Origin: Labrenzia sp. THAF82
Lineage (GTDB): Bacteria; Pseudomonadota; Alphaproteobacteria; Rhizobiales; Stappiaceae
NCBI RefSeq assembly: GCF_009363435.1
Contig: NZ_CP045354.1
Location: forward strand, 1,950,501-2,014,500
Length of the DNA stretch: 64,000 nt
Direction: 5' to 3'
Each line of letters begins with the position of its first letter. Position 1 is the first letter of the stretch. A program made the position numbers and the translations under genes. This document shows, in pieces, positions 42,307 through 51,245 of the stretch. Below the pieces are notes generated by a model. The model saw only the letters and a list, made by a program, of their open reading frames with translations. It was not told where the DNA came from and ran no database searches.

Positions 42307-43485
42307 TCAAGCAGCCGAAACCGGGGCGTTCGCTTGTGGAAAATCAATGGCCTGTTCGCCGGTGCGCTCGGTTTTATGGATCCAGCCGCCCCCAAGAACC
42401 CTTGCGGTTTCATCATCGCCGTCAAAGAAAACGCAGGCCTGACCCGGTGCAACGCCTGTTTCGCCGTTTGCAAGGTCGACAAAGGCCTTTCCGTTCAGGA
42501 TCCGAACCGTTGCAGGTGCCGGCGGACGGGTTGAGCGGACCTTGGCAAAGACTTCGATTTCGTCGCCTTCATCCAATGGCTGATCGCCGATCCAGTTGGT
42601 CTCGCGCAAGAGGATGGTCCGGGTCGCCAAGGCTTCTCTTGGCCCTACCACCACGCGCCGGTCGTCCGCGTCTAGCCGGACCACATAAAGCGGCTCGCCT
42701 GTCGCCACGCCTATGCCGCGCCGCTGACCGATCGTGAAATGAATGATCCCTTCGTGCCGGCCCAAGACGCGTCCGTCCATGTGAACAATGTCGCCAGGCT
42801 CAGCCGCGTTGGGACGCAGCTTGCGGATCACAGAAGCATAGTCACCGTCGGGCACAAAACAGATGTCCTGGCTGTCAGGTTTGTTGGCAACGGACAGGCC
42901 GAACTCCGCCGCAAGTTCACGGACTTTTTCCTTCGGCATACCACCAAGGGGAAAGCGCACGAAATCAAGCTGCTCCTGCGTTGTTGCAAACAGAAAGTAG
43001 CTCTGGTCACGGTCAAGATCCGTCGGGCGGAAGAGCGCCCGCTTGTTGCCCTTCTGGGATGAGCGCACATAGTGTCCGGTGGCAAGGGCATCCGCACCGA
43101 GATCGCGTGCGGTCTTCAGCAGATCGGTGAACTTTACCGTCTGGTTGCAGGAGACACACGGGATCGGTGTTTCGCCGGCAATGTAGCTGTCGGCGAACCG
43201 GTCCATCACCTGTTCCTTGAAGCGGCTCTCATAGTCCAGCACGTAATGTGGAATTCCGATCTTTTCCGCAGCCCTTCGCGCATCGTGAATGTCGACACCG
43301 GCGCAGCAGGATTTTGCCTTGGCCACGGCAGCGCCGTGGTCGTAAAGCTGCAGCGTGACGCCAATGACGTCATATCCTTCTGCCTTCATCAGCGCCGCGA
43401 CGACTGAACTGTCGACGCCACCTGACATGGCAACGACGACACGCGTGTCTTCTGGGCGGCTGGGAAGATCCAGACTGTTTCGCAT
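42307..43485 (-). CDS. mnmA: tRNA-specific 2-thiouridylase MnmA
   Basis: Catalyses ATP- and persulfide-dependent 2-thiolation of U34 in tRNA-Lys, -Glu and -Gln. The PP-loop SGGVDSS lies near the N-terminus; a catalytic Cys pair is in CVSCNQ and [10 protein letters not shown]-terminal domains with FTIGQRRG and ACVFFDGD complete the usual three-domain structure. The ATG at 43485 (392 residues) is preferred, with a GGAAG site; an in-frame TTG at 43545 would add 20 residues. It lies just upstream of tRNA-Met on the same strand. Confidence 0.93.
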   Translation of the reverse strand: MRNSLDLPSRPEDTRVVVAMSGGVDSSVVAALMKAEGYDVIGVTLQLYDHGAAVAKAKSCCAGVDIHDARRAAEKIGIPHYVLDYESRFKEQVMDRFADSYIAGETPIPCVSCNQTVKFTDLLKTARDLGADALATGHYVRSSQKGNKRALFRPTDLDRDQSYFLFATTQEQLDFVRFPLGGMPKEKVRELAAEFGLSVANKPDSQDICFVPDGDYASVIRKLRPNAAEPGDIVHMDGRVLGRHEGIIHFTIGQRRGIGVATGEPLYVVRLDADDRRVVVGPREALATRTILLRETNWIGDQPLDEGDEIEVFAKVRSTRPPAPATVRILNGKAFVDLANGETGVAPGQACVFFDGDDETARVLGGGWIHKTERTGEQAIDFPQANAPVSAA

Positions 43486-43668
43486 CAATTCAACTTCCAG
43501 AAGTTCTGGCGGATCAACCTGACCGGCACCGCTTTGTGCCGACAACAGCGGTCCCGGTCTCCACTATGGATTTTTGCCGGCCGCTCAGATCCTTTGTCTT
43601 TTCAAATTCGGCGGCACTATACAGATAAGCCTGGCGTCTGCCAATCGCATCCCCCGCATGGCAGGCAC

Positions 43669-43689
43669 GCTTTGCCGGATCGGCAAAGC
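43669..43689. promoter_or_regulatory. Perfect palindrome, candidate FlbD enhancer of fliK
   Basis: 9-bp arms GCTTTGCCG and CGGCAAAGC around GAT. It lies about 100 bp before the sigma-54-like promoter at 43771, the usual enhancer distance. A related inverted repeat with GGCAAA/TTTGCC halves is in front of fliF (47394-47413). No gene ends here on the plus strand, so a terminator role is unlikely. Confidence 0.55.
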
Positions 43690-43770
43690 TTGCCGCCTGC
43701 TTTTTCGGTTTCTAACAGAGAAGGCATATTTTAGTTTATATTTTTCAATGGTTTGTCCAGTGTTTGAAAA

Positions 43771-43787
43771 CTGGCCCGGTGCTTGCT
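43771..43787 (+). promoter_or_regulatory. Sigma-54 (-24/-12) promoter of fliK-flgD
   Basis: Reads TGGCCCG-N4-TTGC, matching the consensus TGGCACG-N4-TTGC at all but one base, with correct GG/GC spacing, and flanked by the preferred C and T. Transcription should begin near 43798, which places the first usable start codons at 43805 or 43859. Confidence 0.7.
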
Positions 43788-43858
43788 TTCAATCCGGTGA
43801 TGAAATGTGCCTGCTGTGGCGGGTAAGCGAATTGGGGGCAAATGTGCTGCCATTTGGA

Positions 43859-45820
43859 ATGACGAATGATGTTTCGGCCAATGCCCTGGCTGCCGGTGCA
43901 AGCAGTCTGGGTGGTTCGGTCCAAATACCTGGTGTTGGCGGCAAGGTCTCCAACTTTGCGCGCGAGCTTGGGGCGCTTGAGGTCGGCGACGTCGGGTCTG
44001 CTGGTCAGTCTCTTGGTCAGGAGGGGCGGCTTTCGCTGCTCGATGCGGGTCTTGCAGGTGCGGAGGCGGAAGGCACGAAGGTTCCGTCCCTGGCTGATGC
44101 GGTATCTGTAACGCCAGCCGGAGATGGTGCGAGCCTTGTGGATGTCGCGCTGGGCGCACTTGATGAAGCTGGCGCTAGTCAATTGCCGGCTGAAGCGGTA
44201 GAGGCGCAGCCTGGGCAGGAAATATCCTCTGAGGATCTGCCGGAAAATGAAGAGGGAGCTGCCGACCCGCTGTTGGCGCTGTCAACTCTGCCGAGCGTAG
44301 AGGCAGGTTTCACTGCATTCGTGCCTGAGGGAGGCGTTTCCGGTGCAGCTTCTACTATCGGCGCGGCCGGTGTCGGTGCAAGCAATTCCGGTCAGGCGCC
44401 GGTTGGCAGTGCCGGCGTTTCCGGTGCAGCGAACGATCTATCGGCCGGGTCAGTGCCAGCTTTTGGCACGGGCTTGCCTGAGCCAGTTCGTCCTGTATCG
44501 AGCGCGGCCGGTCAGGCCGGGCCCGCAGCACCGCTGCAGGGAGGTCAGGCGGGAGTTGATACGGGGCAAGATGTTCCCGTCCCCGTTTCAACAAATACGC
44601 GTCGTTGGCAATCCGAGTTGCCGGAAGAATTCCGAGCGCCAACCCCTGGTGCGGGGTCAAAGCAGGTCGTACAGCAGCAGAGCCTTCAATCGCCAGTGCA
44701 GCCGGTATCCGGCGCAGTGCCGAGTGAGGGTGACTTGATGCTGGCAAGTGCATCCTTGAAGGAAGGTGGGCCTGAAAAGGGTCAGGCTGTCGAATTGCTT
44801 CGCCCGGCAGGAGAGACGGCAAAGCCATCCGTCGGAGTTTCGACACCCCTTGTCTCGAATGATGATGGTGCGCAGCTGCCGCAACTTCTGAAACAGGACG
44901 GAGCAGAGCAGAAGCCGACGCTTGCGACGCAGGCGGGCCCTTCAAGTCAGGCCAAAGACGCTGGAATTCCTTCCGGTCCCGCTGATCTGGCTCCGCAGGC
45001 AGCGTCACCAAACAAAGGCTTGAAGAGCTCTGATGCCTTGGTAAAGCCGGTTGCCGAGGTGTCTCCTCAGGCCGACAAGGCCAATGCGAAAGTGGCTGGC
45101 AATGCAGCGCCTGATGTCAACGCAGAGACTTCAAGAGAGAGACCGGTTGCAGCAAACGCGGGCGCTGACGCAGGACCACGTCCGGAGGCGCGCCTGGCAA
45201 ACGGAGCACTGCCGGCAGCAGCAGCTGCTGCAGTGTCCGCCGGTGTGACGACAGAAAAACCGGATCTCTCACTGGTCACAGCTGACCTGAGCTTGAGCAG
45301 TGAAATCGGTTCGGCGACCGTACGGGGTGGCGAACTTACCGGTGCCATGCGCACTGAAAGCCTTCAAACGCCTAATCAGGCTCAATCGGCACAAGTGGCC
45401 TCTCAGGTGGCTGCGGAAATTGCCCGCAATCTGAAAAACGGCCAGACCCGTTTCCAGATGCGGTTCGATCCGCCTGAACTCGGGCGGGTTGAAGTCAATA
45501 TGAAGGTGGGCTCGGACGGAAGCGTGCAGGCGCACCTGATCGTTGAGAGGCCGGAAACACTCGACATGTTCCTGCGCGACCAACGTGGGCTTGAACGCGC
45601 TTTGGAAGCTGCGGGTCTGAACCCGGATTCAGACAATCTGCAGTTTTCTCTAAAGCGGGATGGCGAACAACAATTTGCGTCCGGAAATGGCCAGGGTGAC
45701 CAGCCCGCTGGCAGGCACGACGCCGATGGAGCAGAGGCTGCGGAGCTGGAGCCTGAAGTCGAGGACATCGTGCGCATGACGCTTGCCCAGCAACGCGGTG
45801 GTCTTGATCTGAAAATCTAA
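43859..45820 (+). CDS. fliK: Flagellar hook-length control protein FliK
   Basis: About 653 residues from the ATG at 43859. Most of the protein is low-complexity Ala/Gly/Pro/Gln/Ser sequence, typical of the secreted FliK ruler. The C-terminal ~100 residues hold the conserved Flg_hook domain, with NGQTRFQMRFDPPELGRVEV and VERPETLDMFLRDQRGLERAL. It measures hook length and switches export specificity. The start is uncertain: 43805 is an alternative; further upstream frames precede the predicted sigma-54 transcription start. flgD follows 31 bp downstream. Confidence 0.82.
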   Translation: MTNDVSANALAAGASSLGGSVQIPGVGGKVSNFARELGALEVGDVGSAGQSLGQEGRLSLLDAGLAGAEAEGTKVPSLADAVSVTPAGDGASLVDVALGALDEAGASQLPAEAVEAQPGQEISSEDLPENEEGAADPLLALSTLPSVEAGFTAFVPEGGVSGAASTIGAAGVGASNSGQAPVGSAGVSGAANDLSAGSVPAFGTGLPEPVRPVSSAAGQAGPAAPLQGGQAGVDTGQDVPVPVSTNTRRWQSELPEEFRAPTPGAGSKQVVQQQSLQSPVQPVSGAVPSEGDLMLASASLKEGGPEKGQAVELLRPAGETAKPSVGVSTPLVSNDDGAQLPQLLKQDGAEQKPTLATQAGPSSQAKDAGIPSGPADLAPQAASPNKGLKSSDALVKPVAEVSPQADKANAKVAGNAAPDVNAETSRERPVAANAGADAGPRPEARLANGALPAAAAAAVSAGVTTEKPDLSLVTADLSLSSEIGSATVRGGELTGAMRTESLQTPNQAQSAQVASQVAAEIARNLKNGQTRFQMRFDPPELGRVEVNMKVGSDGSVQAHLIVERPETLDMFLRDQRGLERALEAAGLNPDSDNLQFSLKRDGEQQFASGNGQGDQPAGRHDADGAEAAELEPEVEDIVRMTLAQQRGGLDLKI

Positions 45821-45851
45821 GGTGGGGCGGGACTGCGCCCAGGAGCTGACA

Positions 45852-46511
45852 ATGACTGTAATTTCTTCTGCAACGTCGACGGCCGCTGAAAGCGCCAGCA
45901 CGACAAGCCAGAACGGCTTGATGGCGAATTATGAGCTGTTCCTGAGCATTCTGACAACGCAGATCCAGAACCAGGATCCGCTCGATCCAATGGATTCAGC
46001 TGAGTACACAAATCAGCTGGTTCAATATTCCAACGTCGAGCAATCCATTCAGCAGAACAAGAACCTCGAAAGCATCATAGCTTCTCTGGAGTCCAACCAG
46101 AGCATGAGCTATGTCAGCTATATCGGGAACGAGATTACCGCAGATGCGTCCAGCACCTTGCTGTCCGGCAGTGCCGCCAGTTGGGGGTACGAGTTGCAAG
46201 AAGACGCTTCAGGCAGCTTTGAGATCCGCAATTCGAGTGGCGATCTTGTGTATAGCGGCGAAGTCGAGCTTAAAGCTGGATCGGGCACATTCAATTGGGC
46301 GGGACAGACCGATGCGGGAACGGATGCGGCTGATGGCGTTTATTCGATCTCGTTCGATTTGAGGGATGCCAACAGCCGTCCGGAAAAAGTCACGACCGCA
46401 GTCTCCGGCATTGTCGACAGCGTCGACTGGTCAAGCGGCTCGGCGGTACTAAGTGTCGATGGGCGAAGTGTACCTGTCTCGTCGGTGCTCTCAGTGTCCA
46501 GGCCAAGCTGA
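45852..46511 (+). CDS. flgD: Flagellar hook capping protein FlgD
   Basis: 219 residues. The conserved N-terminal FlgD segment (NYELFLSILTTQIQNQDPLDPMDSAEYTNQLVQYSNVEQ) is followed by a FLIG-like beta domain with the expected A-D-G-V-Y-S-I-x-F. Caps the growing hook. The ATG at 45852 has an AGGAG site seven bases upstream. It is probably co-transcribed with fliK from the sigma-54-like promoter. Confidence 0.92.
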   Translation: MTVISSATSTAAESASTTSQNGLMANYELFLSILTTQIQNQDPLDPMDSAEYTNQLVQYSNVEQSIQQNKNLESIIASLESNQSMSYVSYIGNEITADASSTLLSGSAASWGYELQEDASGSFEIRNSSGDLVYSGEVELKAGSGTFNWAGQTDAGTDAADGVYSISFDLRDANSRPEKVTTAVSGIVDSVDWSSGSAVLSVDGRSVPVSSVLSVSRPS

Positions 46512-46884
46512 GGCCCCTTGAGGCTGCTCGATCAAAGCTGAAACCTCGCTGTATTTCAGCTGGCCGCGCGGCTGGACGTTTTCTTATGCGTTCGGTGAAG
46601 ACTGTTACGTTGCTCAAGAAAAATCTCAAACCCGGTCTCTTGGACCTGATGCCATTTGCACTGGTTAACCGGATTGCGTTGCAATTTGCACGAGATAGTA
46701 ATTATGGTTAATAAAACCATATTCATTAGTTAAACAATTGAATGATTATCTTTGTAGAATCCTAAATATCATTCACTAAATTTAGATTCTATAGTTAATA
46801 AAAACACAATTTTGCTTTAGGCGTTTGTTAAGCGTCGTCATGTAGTCTCAATTGAACCTTGGTCATGGTTAGTGTGAGAGTACA
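46512..46884. other. Intergenic region upstream of sciP
   Basis: 373 bases. An 8-bp inverted repeat AGCTGAAA/TTTCAGCT (46536-46561) follows flgD without a T-tract. The remainder is AT-rich, rich in TTAA, and should contain the sciP promoter including the CtrA-like half box at 46817-46831. Confidence 0.5.
46817..46831. promoter_or_regulatory. Degenerate CtrA box upstream of sciP
   Basis: TTAG-N7-TTAA, one mismatch from the CtrA consensus TTAA-N7-TTAA, 54 bp before the sciP start codon. In Caulobacter sciP is CtrA-activated; here the assignment is by sequence only. Confidence 0.45.
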
Positions 46885-47160
46885 ATGACCGAACATATTC
46901 GTTCGCGTGTAAAATATGTCATCGGGCCCGATGGTAGTCCGCTTACTATAGCAGACTTGCCTCCGACTTCGACAAAGCGGTGGGTTATCCGCCGCAAAGC
47001 TGAAGTGGTAGCTGCCGTTCGTGGGGGCCTTCTATCCCTTGAAGAAGCCTGCCAGAGATACACTCTGACGGTAGAGGAGTTCCTCTCCTGGCAAAGCTCT
47101 ATTGAGAAGCACGGTCTTGCCGGGCTGCGGGCAACGCGCATCCAGCAATATCGCGCCTGA
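46885..47160 (+). CDS. sciP: CtrA inhibitor SciP (DUF1153)
   Basis: 91-residue protein matching SciP throughout: KYVIGPDGSPLTIADLPP, TKRWVIRRKAEVVAAVRGGLLS, then a helix-turn-helix with CQRYTLTVEEFLSWQ. In Caulobacter SciP accumulates in G1 and blocks CtrA-activated transcription, including flagellar class II genes. Here it is placed between flgD and the fliF operon, whose promoter has a perfect CtrA box. It ends in a strong terminator, so it is a separate unit. Confidence 0.93.
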   Translation: MTEHIRSRVKYVIGPDGSPLTIADLPPTSTKRWVIRRKAEVVAAVRGGLLSLEEACQRYTLTVEEFLSWQSSIEKHGLAGLRATRIQQYRA

Positions 47161-47209
47161 TCCTCAAGGCACAATTTAGTATCCAGGCACGCGAAGGGCG
47201 TGCTTGAAG

Positions 47210-47234
47210 AAGGTCGGCTGCGCCGGCCTTTTTT
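47210..47234 (+). terminator. Rho-independent terminator after sciP
   Basis: A 9-bp stem AAGGTCGGC/GCCGGCCTT (one T-G pair) with a TGC loop and six T residues. A second hairpin GCACGC/GCGTGC lies just before it (47187-47203). Confidence 0.88.
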
Positions 47235-47373
47235 GTTGATGATTTGATATTGCCGTTTTGACGGAACTTATCCAAAAATTAATAAAGTAGGCAGTTTTTC
47301 CCCACTTCCGTCGCATTTTGCACACGCCATTTCCGCAGAAAGCCGCCAATTCGTCGCTTTGGCGACATAATCG

Positions 47374-47389
47374 TTAACTGCTTGTTAAC
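47374..47389. promoter_or_regulatory. Perfect CtrA box of the fliF operon
   Basis: TTAA-CTGCTTG-TTAAC fits the full CtrA consensus TTAA-N7-TTAAC exactly, about 98 bp before the fliF start. The inverted repeat TGGGC-N10-GCCCA (47394-47413), with GGCAAA and TTTTGCC inside, follows directly and may be an FlbD site, as at the Caulobacter fliF promoter. Confidence 0.75.
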
Positions 47390-47486
47390 CATCTGGGCGG
47401 CAAATTTTGCCCATCAGGAGTGTGGTGTGTCGAACCGACTCCAACAATAACAGCTTTAGACATGCTTCAGATGCGGGCGGGCACTC

Positions 47487-49103
47487 GTGAACGGACTGAT
47501 TGAATTCATAAAAGCGTTGGGACCAGCACGTATTGCTGCCATGGGAGCAGTTGCGGCGATCCTGATCGGCGTTTTCGCGTTCATTATCTTCCGGGTCACG
47601 TCTCCCCAGATGACGACGCTCTACAACGAGCTGACCCTGGAAGATTCAGCTGCCATCGTCACACAGCTTGAAAGCCAGGGTGTCCAATTCAAACTGACCC
47701 GTCAGGGCGCGACCATTCTGGTCGCGAAAGAACAGGTTGCGCGTTTGCGGATGCAGCTTGCCGCAGAAGGTCTGCCGACAGGTGGTTCGATCGGTTACGA
47801 GATTTTTGACCGCACCGATACTCTGGGTGCAACCAGCTTTGTTCAGAACATCAACCACTTGCGTGCGATGGAAGGCGAGTTGTCGCGAACCATCGGTTCG
47901 CTTGATCGTATTCGTGCTGCGCGGGTTCATCTCGTCATTCCTGAGCGGCAGTTGTTTCAGAAAGACCGCCGTCCGCCTTCAGCATCCATCGTTCTGAGTG
48001 TGCGCGGCGCGCTTGGTCCCGGCGAGATCCGCGCTGTGCAGCATCTTGTGGCAACGGCCGTCGACGGGCTTGATCCGGATCGTGTTTCCATTGTCGACGA
48101 AACAGGCCGACTGCTGGCGTCCGGTGTTGGCAATGACGAAGACGGCATGCTGACCGCCTCACTGCAAGAGCGTAACCAGGCGATTGAAGGACGTTTGCGC
48201 AATCAGGTCGAGGAGATTTTGAATTCCATCGTTGGGCCGGGTCGCGCACGTGTTCGGGTCAATGCCGAAGTCGACTACAACCGTTTGACCGAAACGACCG
48301 AAACCTTCGACCCGGAAGGGCAGGTCGTTCGGTCCACGCAAACCAAGGAAGAGGCGAGTTCGGCGATTTCTCGCAATGGACAAGTCACAGTTGGAAATCA
48401 GCTGCCGCAAGCTGAAGGCGATGTCGGTCAAGCTGGTGACCGGGATACCACAAGCGTTACCGAAGAGATTGTGAACTACGAGATTTCGCGCTCGACACGG
48501 ACAGAGGTAATCGAGGCCGGTCAAATCAACCGTCTTTCCGTTGCAGTGCTTGTTGATGGCACCTATCAGCCTGACGGCAATGGTGATCCTGTCTATACAC
48601 CGCGTTCGCAGGAAACGCTGGACCGGATTGCAGTGCTGGTGCGCTCCGCAATTGGCTTCGACGAAGAGCGCGGCGACCTGGTTGAAGTTGTCAATCTGCA
48701 ATTCGCGCTGCCCCCGCAGGAAGATCTTCTGGCCGAAAGCGATGGTCTTTTCGACTTCACACGCGATGACATCATTCGCTTCGCAGAGCTTGGTGTTCTC
48801 TTCCTGATCGCAGTTCTTCTTCTTCTCTTTGTGGTTCGCCCACTGCTGCGTCGCATCGTAACGCCTGAGGAAAAGCAACCGCAGGAGTTGATGATCGGTC
48901 CCGATGGCACGTTGGTCGTGGAAACGGATGTGCCGCAGGAGGATGAGGCTGAGGACGAATTTGTTATCGAGTGGCTGGAGCAGGCCAAGCAGGAAGGCGC
49001 AATGCAGGCAAGTTCGATCGCCAAAGTGGGCGACATGATCAAGGATCACCCAACCGAGGCGGTCAACATCGTCCGCGGTTGGCTGGATGAACAGGCGGCC
49101 TGA
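47487..49103 (+). CDS. fliF: Flagellar MS-ring protein FliF
   Basis: 538 residues, standard FliF. An N-terminal membrane helix (about 16-35) is followed by the YscJ-like domain ([22 protein letters not shown]) and the long periplasmic region with [12 protein letters not shown] second membrane helix (about 430-448) precedes a cytoplasmic tail that binds FliG. GTG start. First gene of the fliF-fliG-fliH-fliN-flbD-flhA series, all closely spaced, matching the Caulobacter fliF operon. Confidence 0.95.
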   Translation: MNGLIEFIKALGPARIAAMGAVAAILIGVFAFIIFRVTSPQMTTLYNELTLEDSAAIVTQLESQGVQFKLTRQGATILVAKEQVARLRMQLAAEGLPTGGSIGYEIFDRTDTLGATSFVQNINHLRAMEGELSRTIGSLDRIRAARVHLVIPERQLFQKDRRPPSASIVLSVRGALGPGEIRAVQHLVATAVDGLDPDRVSIVDETGRLLASGVGNDEDGMLTASLQERNQAIEGRLRNQVEEILNSIVGPGRARVRVNAEVDYNRLTETTETFDPEGQVVRSTQTKEEASSAISRNGQVTVGNQLPQAEGDVGQAGDRDTTSVTEEIVNYEISRSTRTEVIEAGQINRLSVAVLVDGTYQPDGNGDPVYTPRSQETLDRIAVLVRSAIGFDEERGDLVEVVNLQFALPPQEDLLAESDGLFDFTRDDIIRFAELGVLFLIAVLLLLFVVRPLLRRIVTPEEKQPQELMIGPDGTLVVETDVPQEDEAEDEFVIEWLEQAKQEGAMQASSIAKVGDMIKDHPTEAVNIVRGWLDEQAA

Positions 49104-49105
49104 GC

Positions 49106-50152
49106 GTGAGCGACCAACTCCAACAACAGCTTCAGGTCAGCTTAGACGAGGAAGACCGCGACCTTAAAGGCGCGGAGCGTGCAGCTGTTCTGTTGCTGGC
49201 GCTCGGCGAGTCCCACGGTACGCCGATCTGGTCGAAGCTGGATGAGATCGAAGTTCGTCAGGTTTCGGCTGCAATGGCCAATCTCGGGCCGGTCACGCCG
49301 AATATGCTGGAAGATCTTTTCAAGGACTTTGTCCGCAGGGTCAGCTCAAAGGGAGCCTTGACGGGCAACGTCGATGCGACGGAGCGGTTGTTGGCGAACT
49401 TTCTGCCCGGCGACAAGGTCAGCGTCATCATGGAGGAGATCCGTGGTCCTGCCGGGCGCAACATGTGGGAGAAACTCTCCAATGTGCAAGAAAATGTTCT
49501 GGCCAACTATCTGAAGAACGAATACCCGCAAACTGTGGCGGTGGTTCTTTCCAAGATCAATTCAGATCATGCCGCACGGGTGCTTGGTATTCTGCCCGAG
49601 GAACTGGCACTTGAAGTGGTCAGCCGCATGCTGCGCATGGACGCCGTGCAAAAGGAAGTTCTTGAGAAGGTCGAACAGACCCTCAGGGTAGAGTTCATGT
49701 CAAACCTGACCAACACCTCCAGGCGCGATAGCCACGAGATGATGGCCGACATCTTCAATAATTTCGACAGACAAACGGAAGCCAGGTTCCTTGCGGCGCT
49801 TGAAGAAGACAACCGTGAAGCCGCCGACCGCATCAAGACGTTGATGTTCACTTTCGACGATCTCCTGAAACTGGACGCAGCAAGCTGTCAGACACTTCTG
49901 CGCCACGTAGAAAAAGATCAGCTGGCCATTGCATTGAAGGGCTCAACCGATACGGCGCGCGACTTCTTCTTCGGCAACATGTCTTCGCGCGCGGCCAAAT
50001 TGCTTCAGGACGACATGGATGCACTTGGGCCCGTAAGGCTGCGTGATGTCGACGAAGCTCAGACAAGCATGGTGAACAAGGCAAAGGACCTGGCGGCGAA
50101 GGGCGAGATCTTGATCTCCAAGTCCAAGGGTGACGACGAGATTATCTACTGA
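49106..50152 (+). CDS. fliG: Flagellar motor switch protein FliG
   Basis: 348 residues with the three FliG domains: an N-terminal FliF-binding region, an armadillo-like middle domain ([14 protein letters not shown]), and the C-terminal torque domain with [10 protein letters not shown] and charged helix residues. It transmits stator force to the rotor. The GTG start lies 3 bp after fliF; the stop overlaps the fliH start in TGATG. Confidence 0.95.
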   Translation: MSDQLQQQLQVSLDEEDRDLKGAERAAVLLLALGESHGTPIWSKLDEIEVRQVSAAMANLGPVTPNMLEDLFKDFVRRVSSKGALTGNVDATERLLANFLPGDKVSVIMEEIRGPAGRNMWEKLSNVQENVLANYLKNEYPQTVAVVLSKINSDHAARVLGILPEELALEVVSRMLRMDAVQKEVLEKVEQTLRVEFMSNLTNTSRRDSHEMMADIFNNFDRQTEARFLAALEEDNREAADRIKTLMFTFDDLLKLDAASCQTLLRHVEKDQLAIALKGSTDTARDFFFGNMSSRAAKLLQDDMDALGPVRLRDVDEAQTSMVNKAKDLAAKGEILISKSKGDDEIIY

Positions 50153-50886
50153 TGCAGCAGCCAAACCGAACTTACAACAGAATGGGAAGCATGACGAACC
50201 CGTCCAAATTTCTGTTTGACATGGACTTTTCCGCTCAGGAAGAGGAGCCGGAGATCGTTGCTCCGCCTGAGCCGGAAATCCCGAAGATCCCTGTCGCCCA
50301 GCATGAGGAAATTCTGGAGAAGGCCAAGGCTCAGGCTTTCGAGGAAGGCCGGATAAAGGCGCTTCAGGACTTGCAGACCAAACAGGAAACTCTGCTGACA
50401 GAAGAAGTGAATCGCCTCGTCGTCGCTGTCGGCGACGTCGTGCACTCTCTGGACGAACAACAGGCCGCACGAGAAAAAGATGCGATTGGCCTTGCATTTC
50501 TTGTGGCTAGACGACTGTGCGCCCACCTGATCGCGCGTCAACCGCTGGCCGAAGCCGTGGCATTGGTGTCAGAATGCCTGGGTCCGCTTCGCAAGGCGCC
50601 TCATCTTGTGATCCGCATTGCGGAAAAGGATGTTGAGGCGCTGAAGTCGAAAGTGGATCCGATTGTCCATGAAAAGGGTTTTGAAGGCCGCCTTGTCATT
50701 TTGGGGGAACCCGAAATCAGCCGAGGCGATTGCCATATCGAATGGGCGGATGGCGGCATTCGGCGCGACCGGAAGGCTCTTGAAGCAGAGATCGACACTT
50801 CCATTCGGTCTTATTTGAGAGCCCGCGGCACCGCGAAGAAGGCACAAGTGTCCGACACGTCGGCGGAGAAAGGTACTGACGTATGA
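50152..50886 (+). CDS. fliH: Flagellar export ATPase regulator FliH-like protein
   Basis: 244 residues with a FliH-like plan: an acidic Pro/Glu-rich N-terminus, a coiled-coil segment (about 50-105, EEILEKAKAQAFEEGRIKAL) and the C-terminal FliH/YscL domain with GDCHIEWADGGIRRD. Equivalent to FlbE/FliH in Caulobacter. It should hold and regulate the FliI ATPase, which is not in this window. An alternative ATG at 50191 (MTNPSKFLFD) also fits; translational coupling with fliG favours 50152. Confidence 0.85.
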   Translation: MQQPNRTYNRMGSMTNPSKFLFDMDFSAQEEEPEIVAPPEPEIPKIPVAQHEEILEKAKAQAFEEGRIKALQDLQTKQETLLTEEVNRLVVAVGDVVHSLDEQQAAREKDAIGLAFLVARRLCAHLIARQPLAEAVALVSECLGPLRKAPHLVIRIAEKDVEALKSKVDPIVHEKGFEGRLVILGEPEISRGDCHIEWADGGIRRDRKALEAEIDTSIRSYLRARGTAKKAQVSDTSAEKGTDV

Positions 50887-51233
50887 GTGACGAACAAATA
50901 GGCGAAGAGCAGGAACACAGCATTCCGCTCGACGAGTTGGAAGCGCCGCAGCGCAGTCTGGAAGAAGACGAAGTGCATGCGCCGCAATCCGCTGCCGACC
51001 TTGAGGCCGTTTTTGACGTGCCCGTTCGAATTTCTGCGGTGCTCGGACACTCGCGCATGCATGTCTCCGACCTCTTGAAACTGGCTTCAGGAACCGTTCT
51101 GGAGCTGGACCGCAAGGTTGGCGAGGCGATTGATATTTATGTGAATGACCGGCTGGTGGCGCGCGGCGAGGTTGTCCTTGTTGAGGACAAGCTCGGAGTG
51201 ACCATGACGGAAATCATCAAGACGGATCGATAG
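50883..51233 (+). CDS. fliN: Flagellar motor switch protein FliN
   Basis: 116 residues. An acidic N-terminal tail is followed by the SpoA/C-ring domain VPVRISAVLGHSRMHVSDLLKL...GTVLELDRKVGEAIDIYVN, ending in LVEDKLGVTMTEII. Component of the switch-complex C ring. It overlaps fliH by 4 nt and precedes flbD by 12 bp. Confidence 0.94.
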   Translation: MSDEQIGEEQEHSIPLDELEAPQRSLEEDEVHAPQSAADLEAVFDVPVRISAVLGHSRMHVSDLLKLASGTVLELDRKVGEAIDIYVNDRLVARGEVVLVEDKLGVTMTEIIKTDR

Positions 51234-51245
51234 GAAGAAAAGCGG

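Noticed and set aside
47187-47203. GCACGC/GCGTGC hairpin as the sciP terminator
   Set aside because: No T-tract; the hairpin at 47210-47234 is a much better terminator.
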